In this document: positions 15,366 through 25,062 of the stretch, in pieces
How the letters are laid out: each line of letters opens with the position of its first letter
How positions within the stretch are numbered: position 1 is the first letter of the stretch
Origin: Paraburkholderia largidicola
GTDB taxonomy: Bacteria > Pseudomonadota > Gammaproteobacteria > Burkholderiales > Burkholderiaceae
Direction of reading: 5' to 3'
Length of the DNA: 64,000 nt
NCBI RefSeq assembly: GCF_013426895.1
Contig: NZ_AP023175.1
Coordinates: 1,612,001 to 1,676,000, forward strand
The notes under the pieces: model-generated
Seen by the model: the letters and a program-made list of their open reading frames with translations, nothing else
Databases searched by the model: none
What the model was told of the DNA's origin: nothing
Program-made: the position numbers and the translations under genes

Positions 15366-17555
15366 TTACCAGTCGTAACGCGCCGTCGCCAGCACCGTGC
15401 GCTGGTTGCCGTAGAAGCACGCGAACGCGCTCTGGCAACCCGTCACATAGCGGCGGTTGAAAATGTTCGTCGCGTTCACGGCGAAACGCCACTTGCTGAT
15501 GTTGTAGTGCACGGCCGCGTCGTACACGGTGTAGCCCGGCACATGCAGCGAGTTGTCCGCCGCGCCCGCGCTATAGCTCGCGTAACGCAGGCCAGCGCCG
15601 AAGCCGAGACCCGTCAGCGGCCCCGTGTGCCAGGTCCAGTCTGCCCATAGCGAAGCCGTCTGGTGCGGCAACGGAATCGCCACGGGCCACTTGTTCAGCG
15701 AATCGTCGTTGGCTTTGATGTTCTTCACATCCTGATACGCGTACGAAGCGATGATGCTCAGATCGCGCGTCACGTTGCCGACCGCGCTGAACTCGATGCC
15801 GCGCGAGCGCACTTCACCCGTCTGCACGCTGAACGTTCCCGTTGGATCGTTCGGATCGGGCGTCGTAACGTTGGTCTGATTGATCTGATAGATGGCCGCG
15901 TTCAACATCAGGTTCTTGTTGAACGGCTGCCAGCGCAAACCGAGTTCGATCTGCTTTCCCTTCGTCGGCTGGAAAGGCGTGCCGTCCGCGTTCACGCCGA
16001 TCACGGGATTGAACGACGTCGCGTAGCTGATGTATGGCGACAAACCGTAATCGCCGAGATACACGGCGCCCACGCGATACGTGAACGCATGATCGTTCTG
16101 TCGCTGCTCGGTGTTCGCGACGGTATCCGTCGTCGTGTTGCGGCTCCAGTCCTGGCGCCCGCCAATCGTGAAGACGATGCGCGGCGTCAGCTTGATCTGG
16201 TCCTGCGCGTAGACGCCGAAGCTGTCGAGCTTCGTTTTCGTATCGCTATAACCGAAGGAATTCGGTCCGCTGAAGATATCCGACGTCACGGGAACGTAGA
16301 CGGGATTGAACATGTTCAGGCTTGGCGCCAGCGCAAGCTGTTCGCTGTCCGTCGACAACTGCCGGTTGTATTCGAAGCCGAGCAGCACCGTATGCCCGAT
16401 CGAGCCCGTCTGGAATTGCGCCTGTGCCTGATTGTCGATGTCGAAGCGCGAGTAGTTCGGCTGGAACAGGCCCGCGTAACGCGTCAGCGACGCTTCCGTC
16501 GGGTCGGTCGGATCGAGGCCACCGCCGTACACCGTCGAGTTGTTCAACGACAGATGCATGTAGCGCGTGTTCTGGCGGAACGTCCACGTCGGATTCAGGC
16601 GCTGCTCGAACTGATAACCGACAGACCACTGCCGCTTGTCGTAACGCGCGAAGTTGCCGTCGCCCGTATAGAGGTCGTTCGAAATCACCCCATTCGGGTT
16701 CGGCAGAATCGTGCCGGACGCGGGCAGAAAGTTATCCGACACGTCCGTGTTGTCGCGCAGATAAGTCGCGTACAGCGTCAACGAGGTATCGGCCGTGGGC
16801 TGCCATTTGATCGACGGCGCGAACATCAGGCGTTGATCCGCGTTCGGCCCCGTCGGCATGTTGCCGTCGCGGCCTACGCCCACGAAGCGATAGGTCAGCG
16901 TGCCGTCCTTATCGATCTTGCCGCCCAGGTCGATGGCGATCTGCTTGCGCGCATCCGTGCCGATCTGCAATTCGATTTCGCGGATGCGTTCGGCTGTCGG
17001 CTGCTTGGTCTGAATATCGACGAGCGAACCCGGGTCGCCCTGTCCGTATAGCACCGACGTCGGCCCGCGCAGCACCGTGATGCTTTCGACCTGATACGGA
17101 TCGACGCGCCAGCTCGCGAGGTTCAGCGTATTCGGCACCTGCAAGCCATCCACGAACACGCTCGGCGTAAAGCCGCGAATCGCCGTGTACCAGTCCGAGC
17201 GTGTGCTCGCACCGTACGACGAGAAGCCCGGCACGTAACGCAGCGCCTGGTTGATCGACGTCGCGCCCTGCTCTTCGATTTGCGCCGCCGTCACGACGTT
17301 CACCGTCTGCGGCACTTCATCGAGCGGCGTGTCCGTCTTCGTCGCCGTCGCAGTGCGATGCGCGACGAAGCCCTCCGTATCGCCCGCCGCCGTGCCTTGC
17401 ACTTTCACGGCGGGCAATGTCGCGGCACTGTCTCGCGCGTCGTTCTGGTTATCCGGCGTCTGTTGCGCGTGTGCCTGACCCGTTGCGGCTGCGAGAAAAG
17501 TCATGCTGGCTGCCGCAGCAATGGCACGCCGTTGCGTGCCTTTGACCCACTCCAT
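15366..17555 (-). CDS. orbA: TonB-dependent ferric-siderophore outer-membrane receptor
   Basis: A 729-residue outer-membrane beta-barrel receptor with a signal peptide (cleavage near GQAHA-QQ), a TonB-box-like stretch (LPAVKVQG), a plug domain (DEVPQTVNVVTAAQIEEQG, RGPTSVLYGQGDPGSLVDIQTK) and a barrel ending in the aromatic C-terminus RTVLATARYDW. It belongs to the FhuA/FpvA-like hydroxamate siderophore group. ATG at 17555 after GAGGT. It directly follows pvdA with a 48-bp gap; in ornibactin loci a pvdF formyltransferase gene normally intervenes. It imports the ferric form of the siderophore made by the surrounding genes. Confidence 0.93.
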   Translation of the reverse strand: MEWVKGTQRRAIAAAASMTFLAAATGQAHAQQTPDNQNDARDSAATLPAVKVQGTAAGDTEGFVAHRTATATKTDTPLDEVPQTVNVVTAAQIEEQGATSINQALRYVPGFSSYGASTRSDWYTAIRGFTPSVFVDGLQVPNTLNLASWRVDPYQVESITVLRGPTSVLYGQGDPGSLVDIQTKQPTAERIREIELQIGTDARKQIAIDLGGKIDKDGTLTYRFVGVGRDGNMPTGPNADQRLMFAPSIKWQPTADTSLTLYATYLRDNTDVSDNFLPASGTILPNPNGVISNDLYTGDGNFARYDKRQWSVGYQFEQRLNPTWTFRQNTRYMHLSLNNSTVYGGGLDPTDPTEASLTRYAGLFQPNYSRFDIDNQAQAQFQTGSIGHTVLLGFEYNRQLSTDSEQLALAPSLNMFNPVYVPVTSDIFSGPNSFGYSDTKTKLDSFGVYAQDQIKLTPRIVFTIGGRQDWSRNTTTDTVANTEQRQNDHAFTYRVGAVYLGDYGLSPYISYATSFNPVIGVNADGTPFQPTKGKQIELGLRWQPFNKNLMLNAAIYQINQTNVTTPDPNDPTGTFSVQTGEVRSRGIEFSAVGNVTRDLSIIASYAYQDVKNIKANDDSLNKWPVAIPLPHQTASLWADWTWHTGPLTGLGFGAGLRYASYSAGAADNSLHVPGYTVYDAAVHYNISKWRFAVNATNIFNRRYVTGCQSAFACFYGNQRTVLATARYDW

Positions 17556-17603
17556 CTGATACCTCGGAAGATTGATGACGGCGCATCGCGCCGCTTGTTG
17601 TTA

Positions 17604-18989
17604 TCAAAGAGCGAAAGCCACGCGGCCGCCGCTCACCCCGGTTTGCGCCCCTGTGCGCGTTTGAACTGCGAAACTGTTGTCGTTGTTGCCGGCTTCGAGC
17701 GAGCCGGCGATTTCATCTGCACGGCGCGCGAGGATCGAGAGCAACGTGTCGCTCAAGCCGTGGCTGTCTTCGCAGCACCCTTGCAGATAGATGCGGGGCT
17801 GGAAATGCGCCGGCGTCGCGAGCAGGTAGTCACGCGCCACTTCGCATTGCTCGACGGGTTTGCCCAATGCGTCGGCGAGTGGATCGAGCAATGCGTGGTG
17901 CGCATCGCGCCGATAACCCGTCGCGAGCACGACGGCGTCGAAGCATTCGCCACGCGCATCGCCGTCCATGCGATCGCGCAGACGCATGTCGATTTCATTC
18001 CCGTGCGCACCTTGCACTTCACGCACGGACTCGATCGCACAGTTGTTCAGAAGACGATGACGCGCCGTGCCGCTCACGTTTTGCACGTACAGCAGTTCAT
18101 AGATCTGCTCGATCAACGGCCGGTCCACCACCGAGTAGTTGGTGTCGCGGAACGTATCTAGCAGCGAGCGGCGCGTGTCCTTGGGCTGCGAATAGATGAG
18201 ATCGGTGAACGACGGGTTGAAGATTTCATTGACGAACGGGCTGTCGTCGGCGGGTTTCAATGCGGGCGCGCGCATCACGAGCGTCGCGTCGACGTGCGGG
18301 AAGCGGCGCGTGAGATCGATGAACACTTCAGCCGCGCTCTGGCCGCTGCCCACCACGGCAACGCGACGCCGCGCCGTGTCGCCCTTGCCGTCGCCAATCA
18401 CGCTGCCGATCGTCGTCAGATAGTTCGACGAGTGGATCACGGCGGCGTCGCGCAAGGCCGCGAACGCGGCAGGAATCTGCGGCACACCACCCATGCCGAC
18501 CGACAACGCACGCGTCAACCGATGCCGCACCTTGCCTTGCGCATCGCGCGAATGCACGCGCAGGTGCGTGACGGTGCGCGGGTCGCTCTCGTCCGCGACC
18601 GGCTCGATCTGCGTGACCGACTCGCCGTAATGCACCTGATCGTCGAAGGCGCTCGCGACCCAGCGCAGATAGTCATGAAACTCGATCCGCGTCGGATAGA
18701 AGTTCTTCAGGTTGACGAAATCCTGCAGACGTCCACGCTCGAACAGATAGTTGATGAATGTGAAGCGGCTCTTCGGATCGCGCATCGTGACGAGATCCTT
18801 GAGGAAGGAAATCTGCATGCGGCTGTCGTCGAGCAGCATGCCGCGATGCCAGCCGAATTCCGGCTGCCGTTCGATGAAGCAATGCGCGCCCGGCGCGCCG
18901 CCGTTTTCCGCGAGGCGCACGGCCAGCGCGAGATTAGACGGCCCGAAGCCGACGCCGATCAGATCGTGAATGTATTCTCGTTGACTCAT
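17604..18989 (-). CDS. pvdA: L-ornithine N5-monooxygenase
   Basis: FAD- and NADPH-dependent hydroxylation of the ornithine side-chain amine, the committed step of hydroxamate siderophores. The 461-residue protein has the FAD motif DLIGVGFGPSNLALA, the substrate-region LLDDSRMQISFLKDLVTMRDPKSRFTFINYL, the NADPH motif VAVVGSGQSAAEVF and the DAVVLATGY motif. ATG at 18989 follows GGGAGA. It lies between orbK and orbA in the NRPS operon. Confidence 0.95.
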   Translation of the reverse strand: MSQREYIHDLIGVGFGPSNLALAVRLAENGGAPGAHCFIERQPEFGWHRGMLLDDSRMQISFLKDLVTMRDPKSRFTFINYLFERGRLQDFVNLKNFYPTRIEFHDYLRWVASAFDDQVHYGESVTQIEPVADESDPRTVTHLRVHSRDAQGKVRHRLTRALSVGMGGVPQIPAAFAALRDAAVIHSSNYLTTIGSVIGDGKGDTARRRVAVVGSGQSAAEVFIDLTRRFPHVDATLVMRAPALKPADDSPFVNEIFNPSFTDLIYSQPKDTRRSLLDTFRDTNYSVVDRPLIEQIYELLYVQNVSGTARHRLLNNCAIESVREVQGAHGNEIDMRLRDRMDGDARGECFDAVVLATGYRRDAHHALLDPLADALGKPVEQCEVARDYLLATPAHFQPRIYLQGCCEDSHGLSDTLLSILARRADEIAGSLEAGNNDNSFAVQTRTGAQTGVSGGRVAFAL

Positions 18990-19053
18990 GAAATGTCTCC
19001 CTTCTACCAGTGGCGACGAACGTCGTGCGTGTGACGGAAAGCGCAGCGGGCCA

Positions 19054-20052
19054 TCACAGATGACGACCATCGAAGAACGCTTCGCGAACCACGCGCATCA
19101 GCAACGCCCGTTTGTGCGGAAATTCGAAATGCGCGATGCTGGAAAAACCATGCTGCTTCAGGTAATCGATCATGCGAGCGTTGTCGTGACGCGGCTCGCA
19201 CACCACCGCCTGCGTGCGCGGATCGTCGAGAAAGAGGTAATGAACCAGTGACGGTAGCCATGCGGCCACACAGGCAGCGCCGCGCCAGCGCGTGTCGCCG
19301 ACGAGCATGTGCAGGCCGCGATCGAAATCCGCCGATGCCGCGAACGGCGCAATGCGGTCTTCCTTCGCCCAGTACGCTTCGAAGTAACCGAACGGCTCGC
19401 CGTCGAATGCGCCGATCAACGGATGCACATGCGGTGTCGACAGCACGCGTTCGAGATACGCGCGATGCGCGTCGAGTGTGCCCGCCTCGCCCCAGAACGC
19501 GTTGACGCGCGGCTCGTTCATCCACGCGTGCAGGTGTTCGAGGTCCTGCGCGACGGATGCGGTGTGCAACGTGAGGCGATGCCCGAACCCGGGCACATCG
19601 CGCGCATAGACGACGCCGTCTGCATGAGGCGCGCGCCGCGGATGCCGCGCGCCGTCCGTCATCGCGTAAGACAGCGCTGCGTGAGGGATCGACGCATCGC
19701 GCGTGAGCCACAGATCAGGCTGCTGCGCCCATGCATCGCGCAGGCATAGGTGCTGCGCCGTCAACACGCCGCTGTGGCGCAGCGCGTCGTACGCCTCGCG
19801 ATGCAGCCCGTCGCTATCGAGCGCGATGGACTTGCTGTCGCGGCTCGCGCCGAACGCCGCACGCAATGCGGCCAGTACCGCGCGCCGTTGCCCCAGCGGC
19901 GAAATCCCCTTGCACCATTCGACGATGTGCAAACCATCTTCGTGCGTCCAGCGCGCATTCAGAACGATGCCCTCTGCGCGGCCGTCTTCTGCCACCGTGA
20001 TCGCATCGCCTTCCAGATATGCCGCCAGCGACGGCTGTTTGAACGTGTTCAT
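19054..20052 (-). CDS. orbK: Siderophore GNAT acyltransferase (OrbK-like)
   Basis: A 332-residue paralogue of orbL. The first ~150 residues are a degenerate N-terminal half. The C-terminal GNAT domain contains HLHAWMNEPRVNAFWGEAGTLDAH, PLIGAFDGEPFGYFEAYWAKEDRIAPF, DFDRGLHMLVGDTRWRG and YLFLDDPRTQAVVCEP, all typical of IucB/MbtK-like siderophore acyltransferases. ATG at 20052 follows GGAG, 16 bp after the orbJ stop. Together with PvdA it would supply acylated N5-hydroxyornithine to the synthetases. With no formyltransferase in the locus, this enzyme or OrbL may serve both ornithine residues. Confidence 0.85.
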   Translation of the reverse strand: MNTFKQPSLAAYLEGDAITVAEDGRAEGIVLNARWTHEDGLHIVEWCKGISPLGQRRAVLAALRAAFGASRDSKSIALDSDGLHREAYDALRHSGVLTAQHLCLRDAWAQQPDLWLTRDASIPHAALSYAMTDGARHPRRAPHADGVVYARDVPGFGHRLTLHTASVAQDLEHLHAWMNEPRVNAFWGEAGTLDAHRAYLERVLSTPHVHPLIGAFDGEPFGYFEAYWAKEDRIAPFAASADFDRGLHMLVGDTRWRGAACVAAWLPSLVHYLFLDDPRTQAVVCEPRHDNARMIDYLKQHGFSSIAHFEFPHKRALLMRVVREAFFDGRHL

Positions 20053-20068
20053 GTCACTCCGTGTGAAA

Positions 20069-23000
20069 TCAGCGTGCATCGCGCAGCTCCGTCGCCGGTT
20101 CGCGTGCTTCGGGCGCGATGTTCGCGTCGGTCCGCAGCGCCAGCGCATGGGCCACGCGCGTCAGCGTTTGATGAACGAACACGTGGTCGATCCTGATTGC
20201 GTAGCCCGCCGCGTTCGCCGCATCGACGAAGCGCACGACATCGAACGACGTCGCGCCGGCCTCGAACAGGTTGTCGTCGTGATCGGGCGCATGGCCGTCG
20301 AAGGTATTGGCCCAGATTCGCGCGAGCGTCTGCGTGAGTCGTGCAGTGCGCGGCGTTGGATCGACTGGCGTGTGATGCGATTCCGACTGCGTGGGATTGG
20401 ACGGCTCGCCCGAAATGACAATCGCTTCTTCCGGCGCATCAATAAAACGCGTGACAGCGGCCAGATAACCGGCGCACAACCGCGCGACGAACTCGCCATC
20501 CACCAGTTCGCGTCCATACGAGAACGCGCCCGTCACGCGGCCATCCGGATGCTCGACGATATCGAGTTCGAGATCGAACACGACGCGATGACGCACGTCG
20601 TTGAATTCATCCACTTCGACGCCGTGCCACTCGCGCGTATCGCTTTGCGCAGGCCGCAGATAGTTGAACATCACCTGGAACAGCGGATTGCCGTTCGCGG
20701 TGCGCGACGCTCGCACACTGTCGACGACCTGCGCGAACGGCGCCGCGACATGCGCATACGCACCCAGCGCCGCTTCGCGCACGGCGGCAATCACCTCGCG
20801 CGGCGAGCCCGCTTCGCGCATCGCCGTGCGCACGACGACCGCGTTGATGAAGAGACCGATTACGTCGTCGGTGGCGGCATCGCGTGTCGATGCGAGTACG
20901 CCCACCGCCTGATCGAGCGCGCCCGTCTGCCGTGCGAGCGCGACGTTCAGCACCGCGTGCAACAGCATCGGCAGCGTGGCGTGCGACGACATCGCCAACG
21001 CCTTCGCGCGTTCGACCGTCTGCGCGTCGAACTCGAACGCGATGCGTCCCGCGCTCCATTCGGGCGAAACGGGGCGCTCGCGCGCAGGCTGCGGCAAACG
21101 CATAAACGGTATGTCGCGCAATGCATCGCGCCAGTACTTCAGGTCGGCTTGTTTCGGTTTCGTGCGTGCGGCGAAAGCGGGTTTCATCGACGACGTGCTC
21201 AACGGCCCGCCTGTCGCGGATGCCGCGTAAGCGCGTTGCACGTCGTTGAGCCACACGTCGATCGAATGACCGTCGGCGACGATGTGATGGATCACGACCG
21301 ACAGCACATGCTCCTCGTCGTCGAGGCGGATCAGGCGCGCGCGCCACAGCGGCGCCTGGGCGAGATCGAATGGCGCTAGCGCGTCTTCATCCGTAAGCTG
21401 CGTCGCCCGCGCAATGCGTTCATCCATCGACGCAAGCGCGTGCAGATCGACCACGGGCAACGTCACGCGTCGATGCGCGTCGATCACCTGACGCGGTTCG
21501 GCCGCGCCCTTGGCCGATACCAGGCGTGCGCGCAACGCGGGATGCTTGCGCGCTGCATGATCGAATGCGTTTTCGAGTGCGGTCGCATCCACGGCGCCCC
21601 GCAGGCGCAATGCGACGGGAATGTTGTACGCGGCGCTTTCCGGCTGCGCGCGCCACAAGAACCACAGCGCGCGTTGCGCATCGCTCAGCGCGAGATCGGT
21701 TGCCTCTTTCACTTCCGGCTCTTCACGCTCGATCTCGCGCGCCCCGACACGCGGCGACTCAGCCACGCGTTGTGCGTATGAAGCGAGCGTCGACGCCTCG
21801 AACAGCGTGCGAACGGGCACATCGTGCGCGAGCCGTTCGCTGACGCGCGTCGCGACGCTCACGGCCGCTAGCGAATGACCGCCCAGTTCGAAGAAATGAT
21901 CGGCGCGGCTCACGCGCTCGACGCGCAGCACGTCGCACCAGATCGCCGCGAGCGCCGTTTCGATGCCAGCTGCGGGTGCGTCGAATGCGCGCTCGACGCG
22001 CACCGGTTCCGGCAACGCCGCGCGATCGATCTTGCGGTTCGCGTTACGCGGTAATGCATCCAGCACGACGATCTGCGGCGGCACCATATAGTCCGGTAGC
22101 GCGCGGCGCAAATGCGCAGCGAGCGCATCGCCATCGACTCGCTCGCTGCGCTCGCGCGCCGCGTCGCTGAGTTCGACATAGGCAGCGAGCGCCGCATCCA
22201 CGCCACTGCCACGCACGACGGCCACCGCATCGCGAACATCGTCGTGCGTCATCAGGCGCGCTTCGATCTCGCCAAGCTCGATACGCAAGCCCCGCACCTT
22301 CACCTGATGATCGATACGGCCGACGAATTCCAGTACGCCGTTCGTGCGCCGCCGAACCAGATCGCCCGTTCGATACAGCCGCGCGCCCGGCGCGCCGAAC
22401 GGATCGGGCACGAAGCGCTCGGCCGTCAGCGCAGCGCGCGCGTGATAACCGCGCGCGACGCCCGTGCCGCCCAGATACAGTTCGCCCGTCACGCCGACCG
22501 GCAGCGGCCGCAGGTTCGCGTCGAGCACATGCGCGGTGCGTTCGCCCACCGGCGTGCCGATGGGCAGATATGCGGCATCCGCGATATCGCTGGCGTCCTC
22601 GTGCGCGTCGATCATCCACAGCAACGGCGTAATCACCGTCTCCGTCGGACCGTAGCCGTTCACGACGCGCACATCGGGAAACGCCTGCCGCAGCGCCGCG
22701 AACGCTTCACGCGAGGTCGCCTCGCCGCCGACCGTGAGCGAGCGCAGCGAACGCGGGGCGCCGTGTGCGCGCGCCCATTCGGCCATTTGCAATGCGTAGC
22801 TCGGCGGGAATGCCGCAATCGTGATCCGTTCGCTCGCGATCGTTTCGCAGGTTTGCGCGGGCGGCCACAACGCATCGTCGGTGATGCGGATGTCGACGCC
22901 TGCTGTCAACGGCGCGAGCCAGCATTCATGTGCGCCATCGAAATTGATCGACATGAAGTGCAGCACGCGGTCTTTCTCGCGCATGCCGTATCGCGCGGCA

Positions 23001-25051
23001 ATCGCCGCGCAGTGCATCGCGATCGAAGCGTGATCGACGACCACGCCTTTCGGCTTTCCCGTCGAGCCGGACGTGTAGATCAGATACGCGGCCTGCGTCG
23101 GCGCAATGGTCGGTTCGTGATATTCAACTTCACTTTGCGACGCTTCATCTTCCGCGTCGATTAGCCATACGCGCGTGCCGTGCCGCAGCGGGAGTTTGGG
23201 CACATGTCGTCGTTCAGTAACGACATGTTCGATCGACGCGTCGTCGACGATGTGCGCGAGCCGGTCGCGCGGATGCGTCGGGTCGAGCGGCACGAATGCG
23301 CCACCCGACTTGAGGATAGCAAGCAGGCCCACGAACAGATCCGTCGAGCGACCGACCGCGATGCCGACTCGCGTTTCCGCGCCGACACCCGCCGCCATCA
23401 TCCGCGCCGCAAGCCGCGCGGCGCGTACGTCGAGTTCTGCCCGCGTGAGCGTCTTTTCGGCGTCGATCACCGCGCTTACATCGGGCTTCTTCTTCGCGTG
23501 CTGCGCGAGCTTCGCATGCACAGGGACGAACGGCGCATCCGTATGTTCGTACGCATTCCACGCATCCAGCTGCGCGCGCTCGTCCCGTGTCAGCCATTCG
23601 AGGTCGCCGACGGGCGCGTGCGACGATGCAAGCGCGCTGTCGAGCAATTGTGCGTACTCGCCCGCAATCCGCTGCACGGCCTGCGCGTTGAACAGATCGG
23701 TCGAGTAGACGAACGCGGCATCGAGCGCGCCGTCTTCGCGCTCCTCGAACCCGAGCGTCAGGTCGAACTTCGCATAAGGCGCGCCGAACGGAAGACCGGT
23801 CATGCGCACGTCGCCGAATGCGGGCAACGCCCGGCGCGCCCCATACGACGCCATCACCTGAAACAGCGGATGATGACTCGCGCTGCGCGGCACGCCGAGC
23901 GCTTCGACCACCTGCTCGAACGGCACGTCCTGATGCGATTGGCCATCGACGAGCGCACGCTGCACGCTGTCGATCAACGCGTCGAACGGCTTGCGCATAT
24001 CGACCGTCGCGCCTACCGCGAGCGTATTAACGAAGAAGCCAATCAGCCCCGCCGTTTCCGCGCGCTCGCGATTCGCGGCCGGCACGCCGATCTGCACATG
24101 CGTCTCGCCGCTCGCCCGCGCGAGCAATGCATGCAAGGCCGCGAGCAGCACCGCGAACGGCGTCGCGCGACGCGCCTGCGCGAGCGCACGCACGCGCTGC
24201 GCGGTCGTTGTATCGATGGTGAAGTAGTGACGTCCGCCGTGCGCGCTGCGCTGCATCGGCCGCGCGCCGCTGCCCGGCAACGCGATCACGCCCGCATCGG
24301 CCTTCACCTGTTCGCGCCAGAATTGCAGCTGACGTTCGGCCTCGCCCGCATCGAGCCAGCGGCGCTGCCACAGCGAAAAGTCCGCGTATTGAACGGGCAG
24401 CGGCGCGAGTTCAACAGTCTCGCCATTCGCGTATGCGCGGTAGAACGCGGCCAGTTCTTCAAGCAACACATCGATCGACCAGCCGTCGGAGACGATGTGG
24501 TGCATCGTCAGCACGAGCCAGTGCGTCGAGTCGCCGAGCGCGATCAGATGGACGCGCACGAGCGAGTCCTGCGCGAGATCGAACGGTTGGTCTTCGTCTT
24601 TCGCCGCCACATCGGCAGCGATGCGTTCACGCTCGTCGCTTGCCGCGCGCGACAGATCGGTGAAGCGCCACGGGCACCGCGCAGGCGCTTGCACGACCTG
24701 TTCGACGCCGCCATCGGCGGATTCGGCAAAGGTCGTGCGCAACGCTTCATGACGCGCAATCAGCGCATCGAATGCGTGCCGCAGCACCGCGCGATTCAGG
24801 TCGCCGTCGAGCCGCAGCCGGCTCGTCACGTGATACGCAGCCGGCTCGTCGATCATGCGCGCGTGCAGCCACAGCCGCGTCTGCGCGAACGATGCAGGCA
24901 CGGCCGACGAACGGTCCGCGCGCGCCGGAATCGGCAGTACGCGGAAGTCGATGCCTGCCTCACCGAGCTTCGTGATGAACAGCTTGCGCTGTGCGTCAGG
25001 CAACTGCGCGAAACGCGCGGCAAGCGCCAGCAGATCGGGTTTGGATGTCAT
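20069..25051 (-). CDS. orbJ: Siderophore NRPS, C-A-T-C-T (OrbJ-like)
   Basis: A 1660-residue non-ribosomal peptide synthetase. Domains in order: C (HHIVSDG near residue 186), A (YTSGSTG near 659), T (LGGHS near 1057), a second C (HHIVADG near 1257) and a terminal T whose motif is the atypical GATSFDV (Ser near 1599). No thioesterase. The A-domain code read from FDGAHE, AFPPSY, TVGGEA and NGYGPTETVIT is D-G-E-A-T-G-G-I-T, like the first A domain of OrbI and consistent with a modified ornithine. The terminal C-T pair is typical of ornibactin/malleobactin synthetases, where an amine (putrescine) ends the chain. The start at 25051 has GAGGAA; an ATG at 25066 overlapping the orbI stop (ATGA) is the alternative. 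Confidence 0.93.
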   Translation of the reverse strand: MTSKPDLLALAARFAQLPDAQRKLFITKLGEAGIDFRVLPIPARADRSSAVPASFAQTRLWLHARMIDEPAAYHVTSRLRLDGDLNRAVLRHAFDALIARHEALRTTFAESADGGVEQVVQAPARCPWRFTDLSRAASDERERIAADVAAKDEDQPFDLAQDSLVRVHLIALGDSTHWLVLTMHHIVSDGWSIDVLLEELAAFYRAYANGETVELAPLPVQYADFSLWQRRWLDAGEAERQLQFWREQVKADAGVIALPGSGARPMQRSAHGGRHYFTIDTTTAQRVRALAQARRATPFAVLLAALHALLARASGETHVQIGVPAANRERAETAGLIGFFVNTLAVGATVDMRKPFDALIDSVQRALVDGQSHQDVPFEQVVEALGVPRSASHHPLFQVMASYGARRALPAFGDVRMTGLPFGAPYAKFDLTLGFEEREDGALDAAFVYSTDLFNAQAVQRIAGEYAQLLDSALASSHAPVGDLEWLTRDERAQLDAWNAYEHTDAPFVPVHAKLAQHAKKKPDVSAVIDAEKTLTRAELDVRAARLAARMMAAGVGAETRVGIAVGRSTDLFVGLLAILKSGGAFVPLDPTHPRDRLAHIVDDASIEHVVTERRHVPKLPLRHGTRVWLIDAEDEASQSEVEYHEPTIAPTQAAYLIYTSGSTGKPKGVVVDHASIAMHCAAIAARYGMREKDRVLHFMSINFDGAHECWLAPLTAGVDIRITDDALWPPAQTCETIASERITIAAFPPSYALQMAEWARAHGAPRSLRSLTVGGEATSREAFAALRQAFPDVRVVNGYGPTETVITPLLWMIDAHEDASDIADAAYLPIGTPVGERTAHVLDANLRPLPVGVTGELYLGGTGVARGYHARAALTAERFVPDPFGAPGARLYRTGDLVRRRTNGVLEFVGRIDHQVKVRGLRIELGEIEARLMTHDDVRDAVAVVRGSGVDAALAAYVELSDAARERSERVDGDALAAHLRRALPDYMVPPQIVVLDALPRNANRKIDRAALPEPVRVERAFDAPAAGIETALAAIWCDVLRVERVSRADHFFELGGHSLAAVSVATRVSERLAHDVPVRTLFEASTLASYAQRVAESPRVGAREIEREEPEVKEATDLALSDAQRALWFLWRAQPESAAYNIPVALRLRGAVDATALENAFDHAARKHPALRARLVSAKGAAEPRQVIDAHRRVTLPVVDLHALASMDERIARATQLTDEDALAPFDLAQAPLWRARLIRLDDEEHVLSVVIHHIVADGHSIDVWLNDVQRAYAASATGGPLSTSSMKPAFAARTKPKQADLKYWRDALRDIPFMRLPQPARERPVSPEWSAGRIAFEFDAQTVERAKALAMSSHATLPMLLHAVLNVALARQTGALDQAVGVLASTRDAATDDVIGLFINAVVVRTAMREAGSPREVIAAVREAALGAYAHVAAPFAQVVDSVRASRTANGNPLFQVMFNYLRPAQSDTREWHGVEVDEFNDVRHRVVFDLELDIVEHPDGRVTGAFSYGRELVDGEFVARLCAGYLAAVTRFIDAPEEAIVISGEPSNPTQSESHHTPVDPTPRTARLTQTLARIWANTFDGHAPDHDDNLFEAGATSFDVVRFVDAANAAGYAIRIDHVFVHQTLTRVAHALALRTDANIAPEAREPATELRDAR

Positions 25052-25062
25052 TCGATCGTTCC

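Noticed and set aside
15663..17051. Long plus-strand open frames opposite orbA, and similar ones opposite the NRPS genes.
   Set aside because: Arg/His/Ala-rich antisense frames typical of GC-rich DNA; the minus-strand proteins are clearly the real products.
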